DNA of 64,000 nt from Taibaiella chishuiensis. GTDB taxonomy: Bacteria > Bacteroidota > Bacteroidia > Chitinophagales > Chitinophagaceae. Made by a program: the position numbers and the translations under genes. Numbering within the stretch: position 1 is the stretch's first letter; the number at the start of each line of letters is the position of its first letter. Positions 25,663 through 35,340 of the stretch are shown here, one piece after another. The notes beneath the pieces were generated by a model. That model was given only the letters and a program-made list of their open reading frames with translations. It was not told the DNA's origin and ran no database searches. The DNA is taken from contig NZ_PYGD01000005.1 in NCBI RefSeq assembly GCF_003014535.1, forward strand, positions 248,001 through 312,000, in the 5' to 3' direction.

Positions 25663-27546
25663 ATGGCTGTTATTTGGTTTAAACGAAAAGGTAATGAGAC
25701 AAAAAAATGGATGTTGGCGCTGACTATGATCGCGACATCTTTTTCCTCCACATGGGGACAGATCAGCAGTGGCGGCTTCCCGCTAAGCAGGCAATCCGAC
25801 ATGCCCCTTAATTATGTACCGGCTACCCAGGCCAGGCTCCCGGATATCGAAAGCAGTCTTAAGAAATGGAATACAGACAAGGGGCCAAAACCTGCTCCTG
25901 TAGCGGTCATGACGCCCGTAGATCTGAAGTTTCCCGATGCGGGCGCTTTGTATACGACCGGCGATGGTACACGCATATGGCGGGCGCAGCTCGACATGGC
26001 CGGCGCTAAGGCCATCGGGCTTTACTTTTCGAGGTTTCGTTTACCCGAAGGTGTAAAGCTGTACCTGAGCAATGCCAGCGGCACACAGGTAATGGGCGCG
26101 TTTACGGCTGCCAATAACGATCCCGGTTCCTATAAATTCGCTACCGAGCCGGTAGCGGGCGCCACCGTTTACCTGGAGCTGAATATAGCACCCAAAGTAA
26201 ACCTCGCTAATATCGACCTGGATATAGATAAAGCAGCCGCCTATTTTGCCGGCATCGAACAGCTGCGCAAATTCTCGGATTACCAGACCCTGAGCGCTTA
26301 TGACGATATGTTTACCGGTGAGTCTTCGGTGTGCATGATCAATGCGGTTTGCCCGGCGGGCAACGGTTACGAAGCACAACGTAATGCAGCATTAAACATT
26401 TTATTTCCCATTAAAGTTGGCAATGATGAATTTGTAGGCACCTGTAGCGCCACCATGGTAAATACCGCTGCCAATACACCCGCCAACTGTAAACAATACA
26501 CCCTGCTTGCATCGCACTGTATGGATGGCACCAATACGATAGCCGATTCCTCGTTCAGCCAGGTCATCCTCAGGTTTAATTACCAGCATACTGGTTGTAC
26601 GCCTGCAGCTAACGTAATTCCCAATACGGATCAAACCAGTATGGTTGGCGCCAAATTCGTAGCACGCTCCATACTGCCACTTAAATACGACAGCAATAGT
26701 CCCAACGACAGCACCGCAGACGTAGGCAAACTGAAAGGCGACTTTTTACTGTTGGAACTCCGCTCTGCAATCCCCGCGGCCTGGAATATTAATCTTGCAG
26801 GCTGGAACAATGCAGCCAATATACCCTTGACCAACAGCGGCAATAAAAAATTCATCGAATTCCATCACCCCGGCGGCGATGTCAAAAAGGTTTCATTCTC
26901 CCATAACCTGCAAAGCAGCAGCGGCATAGCAGACCCGCCTTCGCACTGGGGCACCACGATGGATTCGGGACTTATCGCACAGGGCAGTTCCGGTAGTGCG
27001 CTTTTTGATGCAGATGGCCGGCAGATCGGTATTGCCAGCTTTGCGCCCATAGGCATTTCGGGTGCCTGCGCCGTAAACAGTAAAGGAGCAAGTGTGGCCG
27101 ATAGAACGAGCGCAACTCTATACTATAGTAAAATGTCCTACATCTGGGATTATAGCGTGGATGGGCCAGCAGCGATCCGTAAACTGAAACCCTGGCTGGA
27201 TCCGGCAAACAGCAATGCCGTAACCGTAGATGCCGTAAAATCCAATTGCAGCCCACTGGGTGGTGGTACCGGTATTACCATAGACAAAGGCAACCTCGAT
27301 CAGTCAGTTGACGTATACCCTAACCCCAGCCAGGGCCTGACGCATGTCCAGGTCAATCTCAAAGAAGCGGCCAACCTTAACCTGGAGTTATACGACATCA
27401 GCGGAAGGAAGCTACGGGATTATAACATGGGTGCTGTGCGGAAAGCTAACTTCAGCCTGGATTTAAGCGGTTATCCCGACGGCATGTACCTGCTTAAAGT
27501 GACTGATGGTTATCATAGCACCAGCAAAAAAATCATGATCCGATAG
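25663..27546 (+). CDS. T9SS-exported trypsin-like serine protease
   Basis: A 627-residue protein with an N-terminal signal region (KWMLALTMIATSFSSTWGQ). Residues about 85-190 form a beta-rich prodomain-like part. The peptidase domain contains LLASHCMDG (His285), KGDFLLLEL (Asp360) and AQGSSGSALFD (Ser443), the triad of a lysyl-endopeptidase-like trypsin fold, with several Cys. The last 80 residues, DVYPNPSQGLTHVQV...LYDISGRKL...YPDGMYLLKV...KKIMIR, are a type A T9SS sorting domain, which is removed after secretion and linked to surface anchoring or release. Likely role: extracellular protein digestion. An alternative ATG within the first 30 residues is possible. Confidence 0.88.
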   Translation: MAVIWFKRKGNETKKWMLALTMIATSFSSTWGQISSGGFPLSRQSDMPLNYVPATQARLPDIESSLKKWNTDKGPKPAPVAVMTPVDLKFPDAGALYTTGDGTRIWRAQLDMAGAKAIGLYFSRFRLPEGVKLYLSNASGTQVMGAFTAANNDPGSYKFATEPVAGATVYLELNIAPKVNLANIDLDIDKAAAYFAGIEQLRKFSDYQTLSAYDDMFTGESSVCMINAVCPAGNGYEAQRNAALNILFPIKVGNDEFVGTCSATMVNTAANTPANCKQYTLLASHCMDGTNTIADSSFSQVILRFNYQHTGCTPAANVIPNTDQTSMVGAKFVARSILPLKYDSNSPNDSTADVGKLKGDFLLLELRSAIPAAWNINLAGWNNAANIPLTNSGNKKFIEFHHPGGDVKKVSFSHNLQSSSGIADPPSHWGTTMDSGLIAQGSSGSALFDADGRQIGIASFAPIGISGACAVNSKGASVADRTSATLYYSKMSYIWDYSVDGPAAIRKLKPWLDPANSNAVTVDAVKSNCSPLGGGTGITIDKGNLDQSVDVYPNPSQGLTHVQVNLKEAANLNLELYDISGRKLRDYNMGAVRKANFSLDLSGYPDGMYLLKVTDGYHSTSKKIMIR

Positions 27547-27588
27547 CTGTGCACTTTGCCCATCTTCTTTGTGTGATGATATGTTTAG

Positions 27589-27623
27589 CCGGTCTGTGTT
27601 GCGGTATTCGTAACACAGACCGG
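27589..27623. terminator. hairpin between convergent genes
   Basis: A 12-bp perfect stem (CCGGTCTGTGTT / AACACAGACCGG) lies between the protease gene and the minus-strand HxlR gene. There is no real T-run on either side, so its efficiency is uncertain. Confidence 0.5.
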
Positions 27624-27718
27624 ATATATGTTTAGGAGAAAAGCTACGAAGGTTCGCGAACTCAGCATTTTTCAACGGATTGGTTTATTGATCCCATTTT
27701 TAAGGCCTGTGTTCCGGT

Positions 27719-28093
27719 TTAAACGGTAGTTGCACCAGGTATATGACCCGCATCTGCCATGAGCTCCATATCTTTCACCCCCCATTCCTGGATCGTTTTA
27801 ATAACCGGCAACAGGCCCCTGCCATACTCAGTAAGCGCGTACTCCACTCTTGGTGGCACCTCGGCAAAAACAGTCCGCCCGATAATCTTATCTTCTTCGA
27901 GTTCCTTAAGCTGGTTGATCAGCATCTGCTTGCTGATATGAGGTATCGCTTTCTGCAGCTTACTGAAACGGTTACAACCGGTATGAATAGCATATACCAC
28001 TAAAACCTTCCATTTCCCGCCGATCTTGTTGAGAAAATGCGTAACCCCGCAATTGTAGGGGTTAAAGTTCTTGTTTTTTCGCTTCGCTGCCAT
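27719..28093 (-). CDS. HxlR-family winged-helix regulator
   Basis: A 124-residue DNA-binding protein. The HxlR signature begins at NPYNCGVTHFLNKIGGKWKVLVVYAI, in which the Cys is often redox- or aldehyde-sensitive. RFSKLQKAIPHISKQMLINQLKELEEDKII is the recognition helix and wing, and ALTEYGRGLLPVI completes the fold. HxlR proteins commonly control adjacent oxidoreductases. The nearest one here is the SDR gene 2.6 kb away, so the target is unclear. Confidence 0.88.
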   Translation of the reverse strand: MAAKRKNKNFNPYNCGVTHFLNKIGGKWKVLVVYAIHTGCNRFSKLQKAIPHISKQMLINQLKELEEDKIIGRTVFAEVPPRVEYALTEYGRGLLPVIKTIQEWGVKDMELMADAGHIPGATTV

Positions 28094-28116
28094 AGGCTAA
28101 AATAATGTAACAGGTA

Positions 28117-28124
28117 CAAAAATA
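28117..28124 (-). promoter_or_regulatory. candidate -7 element for the HxlR gene
   Basis: Read on the minus strand it is TATTTTTG, an exact match to TAnnTTTG, 24 bases before the start codon. A TTTCG about 22 bases further upstream could be a poor -33 element. Confidence 0.4.
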
Positions 28125-28184
28125 GGATCCACGATTTATTATAGACCGAAAGTATCCATTTTGTAAAGCAAACGGACAGCGTTT

Positions 28185-28790
28185 TTAGCGCTGCCGCTGT
28201 CCTGCCGCCGGTGCAACCCAATCCTTACGTTTCCGGATCTTACGCAGGGCTTGTTCGCGGGCTTTATCGTCGTCGCCATCGATGGTAATGCCAAAGTCGC
28301 GGACATGGTCGCCCTGTACCTGGTAAAAGCCGCTCCAGTTGGTACCGGACATAACGGTATTACTCACGAGATTATCTGCCGCTATGTAAAGCGGGTTCTT
28401 GATCTGCTCGAAACCTTTTATCTTTTTTAAGCGCCCCGTTACGGTATCTACCAGGTATAGGTAACTGCCCTGGTTGCTTCTTACATCGGAGTAATGCTGC
28501 AGCAGTATATCTTTAATACCATCGTTATTAAAGTCTTCGAAGTCTACGGAGGGATTACTGCTGAATACCGAATCGCGAAAGAGTGCCCGTTCCTGTCCTT
28601 TTTCCTGTTGACAGAACGAAAAGACCATATTGGCCCGTGTTTCATCGGTTTCCTGGTTATTAAACACCTGCAGCCTGACCAGGTACCCTTTACCGGGATA
28701 AACCGCATCGCAGGGAACGGTAGCGATCTCCTGCGCAGTAGCCCTGAGCGCCAGGCCAAGCAGGACCAGCAGGACAGTAAATGGTTGCAT
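28185..28790 (-). CDS. secreted XAC2610-like protein
   Basis: A 201-residue protein with a signal peptide (about residues 1-19, ending RATA-Q). It contains DFEDFNNDGIKDILLQHY, a calcium-binding-like acidic loop, followed by SYLYLVDTVTGRLKKIKGFEQIKNPLYIAADN, the pattern of the XAC2610-related family of periplasmic/surface proteins. The C-terminus is basic. Function unknown. It reads toward the HxlR gene with 91 bases between. Confidence 0.65.
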   Translation of the reverse strand: MQPFTVLLVLLGLALRATAQEIATVPCDAVYPGKGYLVRLQVFNNQETDETRANMVFSFCQQEKGQERALFRDSVFSSNPSVDFEDFNNDGIKDILLQHYSDVRSNQGSYLYLVDTVTGRLKKIKGFEQIKNPLYIAADNLVSNTVMSGTNWSGFYQVQGDHVRDFGITIDGDDDKAREQALRKIRKRKDWVAPAAGQRQR

Positions 28791-28841
28791 AGCTCTATTT
28801 TTTGGGCATCAAGATACGGAATACCCTGTTGATACCGCGGT

Positions 28842-29597
28842 CTAAAAATTAAGCCAGCTCTTGAACAGGGCCGCCCGCTCGCGGCTCACCAATACTTCCA
28901 GGCCCGGATTTTTGCGGATATCCACTTTAAGCTTGCCATTAAAATAATTGTGCACCTGCTCTATGGCATCGATATGAATAATAAACTGGCGGTTGGCCCT
29001 GAAAAAATGCTTGGGATTCAGTTGTTGCTCCAACTCTTCCATGGTTTGTGGTACACATTCCTCAAGACCGTTGTCCAGCTTCACTTTCGTAGTCTTGTGC
29101 TCGGTATAGATACAGAGAATATCATTAACCAATAAAGATTTGTAACTATCGCGGAAAGGCAGCAGGAAGCGGCTCCGGTATTCTTTGGGTTGCAGCAATT
29201 GCCGGAGTTCCTCGAGCGAAGCGCCACCCAACGGTTGCATAGCCGATTCGAGTTTATCCAGCGCAGCCTTAAGTTCCTCCTGCTCTACCGGCTTAAGCAG
29301 GTAATCGACGCTGTTTACCTTAAATGCCCGTACCGCATACTCATCGTAAGCTGTGGTAAAGATCACCGGGCAAGTGATGGGCGTACGGTCGAAGATCTCG
29401 AAGCTTAAGCCATCCGACAGGCGGATGTCCATCATCACCACATCGGGTTGCGCATGGGTAGCAAACCACGTTACCGCGTCGGCAATACTGTCGATCACAG
29501 CCACGATCACCACCTGGGGCCTGGTGGCGTGTATTAACCGGATCAGGCGGTCGGCATTGGGTTTTTCATCTTCGATAACTACGATATTCCGGATCAT
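28842..29597 (-). CDS. LytTR-family response regulator
   Basis: A 251-residue protein. The ATG at 29597 overlaps the end of the kinase gene by four bases (ATGA), which fixes the start. Receiver domain: IVVIEDEKPNAD, the phosphoacceptor Asp57 in VVMMDIRLSDG, TTAYDEYAVRAF, and the final Lys in LLKPV. Residues about 145-250 form the LytTR DNA-binding domain (LLVNDILCIYTEHKTTKVKLDNG...FFRANRQFIIHIDAIEQV). It is the partner of the kinase at 29594-30688 and may control the divergent RND efflux operon. Confidence 0.92.
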   Translation of the reverse strand: MIRNIVVIEDEKPNADRLIRLIHATRPQVVIVAVIDSIADAVTWFATHAQPDVVMMDIRLSDGLSFEIFDRTPITCPVIFTTAYDEYAVRAFKVNSVDYLLKPVEQEELKAALDKLESAMQPLGGASLEELRQLLQPKEYRSRFLLPFRDSYKSLLVNDILCIYTEHKTTKVKLDNGLEECVPQTMEELEQQLNPKHFFRANRQFIIHIDAIEQVHNYFNGKLKVDIRKNPGLEVLVSRERAALFKSWLNF

Positions 29598-30688
29598 ACT
29601 TTTAACAGGGGTAAGGTTACGGTAAAACAATGGCCATCGTCATTGATCTTCAGTTGTCTTTCGGAAAGCAGCCTGTAGCGCCGGTCGATATTTTTGAGCC
29701 CGATCCCCGAAGAGTCGATGTTTTTGCCGATCCGCATCAGGGTATTCTTCACCACCAGTTCATGTTGATCGGTATTGAATATCCAGATCACCAGCGGATC
29801 CTTTTTAGTGGTTCGGTTATGCTTCAGGGCATTCTCGACCAGCAGTTGCAGGGTCATGGGCGGCAGCAGCAGGAATTTAGCGTCTTTACTGACACTGATA
29901 TTAAACTCCACCCCATCCCCGATCCGGTGCTTTATGAGGAACATATAGGCATCGAGAAACTTCAGCTCATCTTCCAGGGGAATCACGTCCTTCCTGGAGT
30001 TGACCAGCATATAACGGTATATTTTGGTAAAGTTCTCCGCATAATCATACCCCAGTTGCTGGTCTTCGAGGATCAGTTCGGAAAGCACGCTCAGGTTATT
30101 GAAAACAAAGTGGGGATCGATCTGCAGTTTGAGCGATTGCAGTTCCGCTTCCATAGCGGCCTGGTTGTATTCTGCAGCCTTGATCGCGGCATTCTTCCAG
30201 TTCAGGATCAGGTAGTCGCCGGTATTAATGCCCATGATCATAAAGGCGATAGCGGCGCTTACTACGATCCAGTGGATCATGCCTTTGGTTTCTTCGATAG
30301 AAAGTATGGAGTTTACCGAAGCGGCGCGGTCGCTGTCGGCGCAATGCACGTATACAAATGTAAGCAGCAGGTTGATGAGCAATACCATCAGCATATTCAG
30401 GGTGGTCTCCACGATAAGCCTTTTCAATGGCTTTTCGGTCCATATGATGCATTTATTCAGCTTCCGGCTGGTCAGTATACTGGTCTCGGAGATCACCGCG
30501 CTGGTAAATACGGAGAATGCAACATCCTCCAGGATCTCCCAGGCCGGCCGTGTAAAAAATGTTCCCCAGTACGGCGCATAAGGATCGATGATATACGATA
30601 CGATATACGTGAGGATAAAGGCAAACAGGATAAAGAGTACCCGCTTCCCGGTATTGTTCAGAAAAAGGTCTTTCTTCGTCTTCTCCAT
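29594..30688 (-). CDS. LytS/YehU-type sensor histidine kinase
   Basis: A 364-residue membrane protein. I chose the ATG at 30688 (MEKTKKDLF); an earlier one would add weakly coding sequence. There are four hydrophobic segments in the first 160 residues. The His_kinase motif ALQSLKLQIDPHFVFNNLS places the phosphorylated His at 193. The ATP-binding part has LLVENALKHN, GIGLKNIDRRYRLL and a short C-terminus. It senses an unknown signal in the membrane and phosphorylates the LytTR regulator, with which it is translationally coupled. The RND efflux operon starts 330 bases away in the opposite direction. Confidence 0.9.
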   Translation of the reverse strand: MEKTKKDLFLNNTGKRVLFILFAFILTYIVSYIIDPYAPYWGTFFTRPAWEILEDVAFSVFTSAVISETSILTSRKLNKCIIWTEKPLKRLIVETTLNMLMVLLINLLLTFVYVHCADSDRAASVNSILSIEETKGMIHWIVVSAAIAFMIMGINTGDYLILNWKNAAIKAAEYNQAAMEAELQSLKLQIDPHFVFNNLSVLSELILEDQQLGYDYAENFTKIYRYMLVNSRKDVIPLEDELKFLDAYMFLIKHRIGDGVEFNISVSKDAKFLLLPPMTLQLLVENALKHNRTTKKDPLVIWIFNTDQHELVVKNTLMRIGKNIDSSGIGLKNIDRRYRLLSERQLKINDDGHCFTVTLPLLKV

Positions 30689-31017
30689 AGGCCTTAATGA
30701 TCCCCCATAACCTGAACCCGCATTAAAAAGTAAGTACAATATATTCATTGTCGGGCAAAATTGGTATTAAAAAAATTGAATTCCTTCTTTTTATCACTTA
30801 AGCGGCATTTTTAATACCCGAACCTACAAATTGCCTTACCGAAATGAAACCATGACACCCAGGATGGCAAAACACGGCATCGGGGCGCTTAAATGACCGG
30901 TAGTCCTTCGGGATACCGCATTAGCGCTTCAGGCAGGAAAAAGTACGCTTCGGTAACATAATACAGAGTCACCCCGTTTTTGTTTCGGTGCTTTGCTGGC
31001 GAAAATAATTTCCAGTC

Positions 31018-32157
31018 ATGACGACAAGCATCTTTGCCACAAGACCAATACTCGCTACCACCGCTATTTTTCTATCTGTATTGGGCGCATCCTGCAGCGG
31101 ATCTGCCGGCGAACAGGCGCCTGCTACAGCCGATAAAGTAGATTTTATTGAGATCGCCCCCGCTGAAACGCCTATCGAAAAGCGGTATCCCGGCGCTATC
31201 GAAGGCAGTGTCAACGTCGATATCAAAGCACAGGTTACCGGCTATCTCGACCAGATCTATGTAAAGGAGGGCGACTATGTAAAAAAAGGCCAGTCGCTGT
31301 TCCGGCTAAAAGGCGACGTCTACAACGAACAGGTAAGCAATTCGAAAGCAGCCTACGATGCGGCCCTTGCCGCCCAGCAGAATGCCCGTATCGAAGTAGA
31401 AAAGATACGGCCGCTGGTAGAAGGTAAGGTGTACAGCGAGTTGCAGCTGCAGACCGCAGAGGCCAGCCTGGCGGCCGCCAAAGCACAAGTGGCGCAGGCC
31501 CGCGCTGCATTGGGCTCCTCGCAGGTAAATGCGGCCTTTACCCTGATTACCGCGCCGGTAAACGGTTATATAGGCCGGATACCCAACCGAACGGGCAACC
31601 TGGTAACACCTGCCGATGCCACGCCGTTAACCACGCTTTCCGATATCGAGAAGGTCTATGTCTACTTTTCGCTCAGCGAAGCCGACTTTATCGCGTTCCT
31701 GAAAGACCGTAAAGCCGATGAAGGCATGAATACCGTATCGCTCGTAATGGCAGACGGCAGCGTATATGACCGTCCCGGCACGATAGAGCTGGCCAGCGGC
31801 AATATAGACCGGGGTACCGGCAGTATGGCGCTTAAAGCCATCTTCCCTAATCCCGATAAAATATTGCGCTCGGGCGGTTCCGGCAAGATCGTACTGACCC
31901 GGCAAATGAGCAATGCGCTTGCCGTACCCATGGGCAGTGTAAAAGATATACAGGACCGCTATTTCGTATTCGTGCTGAGCGCCGGCAATAAGGTGGCTAT
32001 GAGGCCGGTCGAGGTATCGGGCAAATCGGGCAACCAGTACTATGTCATCAAGTCGGGCTTACAGGCCGGCGATAAGGTGGCCCTTAACCGTATCGACGCC
32101 CTTAACGACGGTACGCCCGTAGTGCCCGCCGTACGCCAGGTTACCGAACGTAAATAA
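31018..32157 (+). CDS. RND efflux periplasmic adaptor (MFP) lipoprotein
   Basis: A 379-residue membrane-fusion protein that bridges the inner-membrane pump and the outer-membrane channel. The signal carries a lipobox (VLGASC, Cys26). The lipoyl/barrel-sandwich half VDIKAQVTGYLDQIYVKEGDYVKKGQSLFRL is followed by a helical hairpin (KAAYDAALAAQQNARIEVEKIRPLV...LQTAEASLAAAKAQVAQARAAL). The return lipoyl half contains TLITAPVNGYIGRI, and the C-terminal beta barrel PGTIELASGNIDRGTGSMALKAIFPNPDKILRSGGSGKIVL. First gene of a three-gene efflux operon; the pump gene follows after 36 bases. Confidence 0.92.
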   Translation: MTTSIFATRPILATTAIFLSVLGASCSGSAGEQAPATADKVDFIEIAPAETPIEKRYPGAIEGSVNVDIKAQVTGYLDQIYVKEGDYVKKGQSLFRLKGDVYNEQVSNSKAAYDAALAAQQNARIEVEKIRPLVEGKVYSELQLQTAEASLAAAKAQVAQARAALGSSQVNAAFTLITAPVNGYIGRIPNRTGNLVTPADATPLTTLSDIEKVYVYFSLSEADFIAFLKDRKADEGMNTVSLVMADGSVYDRPGTIELASGNIDRGTGSMALKAIFPNPDKILRSGGSGKIVLTRQMSNALAVPMGSVKDIQDRYFVFVLSAGNKVAMRPVEVSGKSGNQYYVIKSGLQAGDKVALNRIDALNDGTPVVPAVRQVTERK

Positions 32158-32193
32158 AAACAGGCAGCGTCTGCCAACCCAACAACATAACCT

Positions 32194-35100
32194 ATGCTTA
32201 AAAAAATAATAGACAGACCGGTGCTCGCCACCGTAATTTCTGTCGTGCTCGTCATACTCGGTATTATAGGCCTGCTGCGGCTGCCTATTACCCGTTTCCC
32301 CGACATCTCGCCGCCCACGGTAATGGTAAGCGGCAGCTACCCCGGCGGTAACAGCGAGGCCGTTTTGCGCTCGGTAGTAACCCCGCTCGAAGAGCAGATC
32401 AACGGCGTGGAGAACATGCAATACATTAAATCCTCTGCCAGCAATGACGGTTCCTTCTCTATTTCCATCATCTTCAAACAGGGCGTTAATGCCGACCAGG
32501 CTGCAGTAAACGTACAGAACCGCGTGCAACAGGCTACGCCTATCCTGCCCCAGGAAGTAGTACGGATGGGATTGACCACCTCCAAGCAGCAGAACAGTAT
32601 GATCATGATCTTCGACATATTTACCGAAGACAATGCGAAATACGATGAGCTGTTCCTGCAGAACTATGTGAACATTAACCTGATCCCGCAGATCAAACGC
32701 GTGCCGGGCGTGGGCCAGGCACAGATGTTCGGCACCAAGGACTATTCGATGCGTATCTGGCTGAACCCGCAAAAGATGGCCAGTTACAGCCTGATACCCG
32801 AAGATGTAACCGGCGCCATAGCACGCCAGAGCCTGGAATCGGCGCCCGGTAAACTAGGTGAAGAGTCAAGTGCAGCGCTGGAATACGTGATCCGCTATCG
32901 TGGCAAAAAAAGCAAACCCGAAGAATATGAGAACATCATTATCCGGCAAAGCGGCAACGACCTGGTGCGCCTGAAAGATGTAGCCCGTATAGAATTCGGT
33001 TCCATCAGCTATAGCGGCAACACCACGTCCAACGGTAAGAATGCCGTAACCATAGCTATCCTGCAAACCACGGGCTCCAATGCCAATGACATCGAAGTAG
33101 GCGTTAAGAATGAACTGGCGCGTGCAGCCAAGTCCTTCCCGCCCGGCATACGCTACCAGAGCCTGATGAGTACCAAGGACCGGCTGGATGAAGCCACGGG
33201 ACAGGTAAAATCGACACTGATCGAGGCCTTCCTGCTGGTATTCGTCGTAGTGTTCCTGTTCCTGCAGGATTTCCGCTCGACCCTCATTCCCGCAATTGCG
33301 GTACCGGTCGCCATTGTGGGTACTTTCTTCGTGCTGCTGGCACTCGGGTTTACAATCAATATCCTGACCCTGTTTGCCCTGGTACTTGCCATCGGCATCG
33401 TGGTCGATGATGCCATCGTGGTTGTAGAGGCCGTGCACAGTAAGATGGAGGGCAGTAACCTCTCGGCGCGCGAAGCCACGCATAGTGCTATGGGCGAAAT
33501 AACAGGCGCCGTTATCTCCATTACGCTGGTAATGTCGGCCGTGTTTATCCCGATCGGTTTTATGACGGGGTCCTCCGGCCTGTTCTACAAACAGTTTGCC
33601 TACACCCTGGCTACGGCTATCGTGATTTCGGCCATCAATGCACTGACGCTGACGCCGGCCCTCTGCGCCCTGTTGCTGAAAAATACGCATGCTCATCCCG
33701 GCACAAAGCAACCCGGGTTTAAACAACGGTTCTTTACGGCCTTTAATGCCGGCTTCAGTAATATGACCGGCAAGTATGTTACCAGCGTAAGGTTCCTCGG
33801 CCGGAAAAAGTGGCTGGCAGCGGGTTTCATTGTGACCACCTTTGTACTGGCCGCCTGGTTGATGAACAGCACGCCCAAAAGTTTTGTACCCATGGAGGAC
33901 GATAACTTTATCGCCTACAGCCTGACCATGCCGCCGGGTACGGGTTTGACCAAAACCACCGAAGTCGCTAAAAAGATGGACAGCCTGATCATGGGCACCG
34001 AAGCCGTAGACCGCAACTCGAGCATTACCGGCTTCAGCCTGCTGAGCAATGCGGCCGGTCCCTCTTATGCGATGGGCTTTATTAAACTTAAGGAACCCAA
34101 GCAACGCGGCGCTATTAAAGATATCAATGTGATCCATGGCATGATCGCCGAAAAGCTGGCCACGATCAAAGAAGGGTCGGTAATCGCGTTCCGTTTCCCA
34201 CCGGTGGAGGGTTATGGCGTGATCAATGGCGCGGAGATCGTACTGCAGGACCGGACCGGCAAGGACCCGGCATCGCTCAAAGCCATGGCCGATAAAGTGA
34301 TCGGGCAGATCATGCAGCAAGAAGGCGTACAATCTGCCTATACCACCTTCAGGGCCGACTACCCGCAGCTGGAGCTGGAAGTGGACGAAGAACGGGCCAG
34401 CCAGTTGGGTGTAGATGTAAGCAGTTTGCTCAGCACCATCCAGACTTACTTTGCCGGCGACCAGTCGCTTAACTTCAACCGCTTCGGCAAGTTTTACCGG
34501 GTAAGCATTAAAGCCGACGGCATCTTCCGTACCGACGAAGCAGCTTTCGACGAAATCTTTGTCCGCAACAGCAGCGGCGGTATGGTGCCTGCCAAGGCCA
34601 TCGTAAAACTGCATAAAGTTTACGGCCCGGAAACGATCAACAGGTACAACCTCTACAACGCCCTTACCATTAACGTAGAGGCGAAACCCGGCTACAGTAA
34701 CGGCGCGATCATGGAGATACTCGAAAAGCAAGTATTGAACAAATTGCCCGGCGATTACAGCTACGAATGGACCGGGCTGAGCCTCGAAGAAAAAGCATCG
34801 GGCAGCCAGGCCGCCTTTATCCTGCTGCTGAGCCTGCTGTTTGTATACTTCCTGCTGGCGGCGCAATACGAGAGCTACCTGATACCGCTTGCCGTACTGC
34901 TATCCATTCCTACCGGCGTTATCGGCGCCTTCCTGGGTATCAAAGCCATCGGTCTCGATAATAATATTTATGTGCAGGTAGGTTTGATCATGCTGATCGG
35001 CCTGCTGGCCAAGAACGCGATATTGATCGTAGAGTTTGCCATACAACGCCGCAAAGCGGGCATGAGCATAACGGAAGCCGCGCTGGAAGGCTCCAAAGCG

Positions 35101-35340
35101 AGGCTGCGGCCCATTATCATGACCTCGCTGGCCTTTATCGTGGGCATGGCGCCGCTGATGATGGCAACCGGCGGTTCGGCTGCAGGCAACAAATCGATCA
35201 GTACCGGCGCCGCATTCGGTATGCTGAGCGGGGTATTGCTGGGCGTGTTCGCCATTCCCCTGCTCTACATGCTATTCCAGTACCTGCAGGATAAGGTATC
35301 CGGTAAAAAAACAGGAAACGACCAAACAACAGTATCATGA
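32194..35340 (+). CDS. RND efflux permease (HAE1/AcrB type)
   Basis: A 1048-residue inner-membrane proton-drug antiporter. It starts with a short cytosolic part and TM1 (VLATVISVVLVILGIIGLLRL), then LPITRFPDISPP. The periplasmic porter loops contain QNRVQQATPILPQEV. TM4 carries the proton-relay pair Asp405-Asp406 in AIGIVVDDAIVVVEAV. The C-terminal half repeats the plan (AAQYESYLIPLAVLLSIPTG; IGLLAKNAILIVEFA). Length and motifs are standard. The stop overlaps the next start by 4 bases. Substrate range unknown; hydrophobic drugs, detergents or solvents are typical. Confidence 0.95.
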   Translation: MLKKIIDRPVLATVISVVLVILGIIGLLRLPITRFPDISPPTVMVSGSYPGGNSEAVLRSVVTPLEEQINGVENMQYIKSSASNDGSFSISIIFKQGVNADQAAVNVQNRVQQATPILPQEVVRMGLTTSKQQNSMIMIFDIFTEDNAKYDELFLQNYVNINLIPQIKRVPGVGQAQMFGTKDYSMRIWLNPQKMASYSLIPEDVTGAIARQSLESAPGKLGEESSAALEYVIRYRGKKSKPEEYENIIIRQSGNDLVRLKDVARIEFGSISYSGNTTSNGKNAVTIAILQTTGSNANDIEVGVKNELARAAKSFPPGIRYQSLMSTKDRLDEATGQVKSTLIEAFLLVFVVVFLFLQDFRSTLIPAIAVPVAIVGTFFVLLALGFTINILTLFALVLAIGIVVDDAIVVVEAVHSKMEGSNLSAREATHSAMGEITGAVISITLVMSAVFIPIGFMTGSSGLFYKQFAYTLATAIVISAINALTLTPALCALLLKNTHAHPGTKQPGFKQRFFTAFNAGFSNMTGKYVTSVRFLGRKKWLAAGFIVTTFVLAAWLMNSTPKSFVPMEDDNFIAYSLTMPPGTGLTKTTEVAKKMDSLIMGTEAVDRNSSITGFSLLSNAAGPSYAMGFIKLKEPKQRGAIKDINVIHGMIAEKLATIKEGSVIAFRFPPVEGYGVINGAEIVLQDRTGKDPASLKAMADKVIGQIMQQEGVQSAYTTFRADYPQLELEVDEERASQLGVDVSSLLSTIQTYFAGDQSLNFNRFGKFYRVSIKADGIFRTDEAAFDEIFVRNSSGGMVPAKAIVKLHKVYGPETINRYNLYNALTINVEAKPGYSNGAIMEILEKQVLNKLPGDYSYEWTGLSLEEKASGSQAAFILLLSLLFVYFLLAAQYESYLIPLAVLLSIPTGVIGAFLGIKAIGLDNNIYVQVGLIMLIGLLAKNAILIVEFAIQRRKAGMSITEAALEGSKARLRPIIMTSLAFIVGMAPLMMATGGSAAGNKSISTGAAFGMLSGVLLGVFAIPLLYMLFQYLQDKVSGKKTGNDQTTVS

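Noticed and set aside
32866-34866. A 666-codon open frame on the minus strand inside the RND permease gene
   Set aside because: It lies wholly antisense to a permease with all family motifs. Its composition (long runs of His, Gln, Gly and Arg) and lack of a ribosome binding site fit a shadow frame produced by the codon bias of the real gene.
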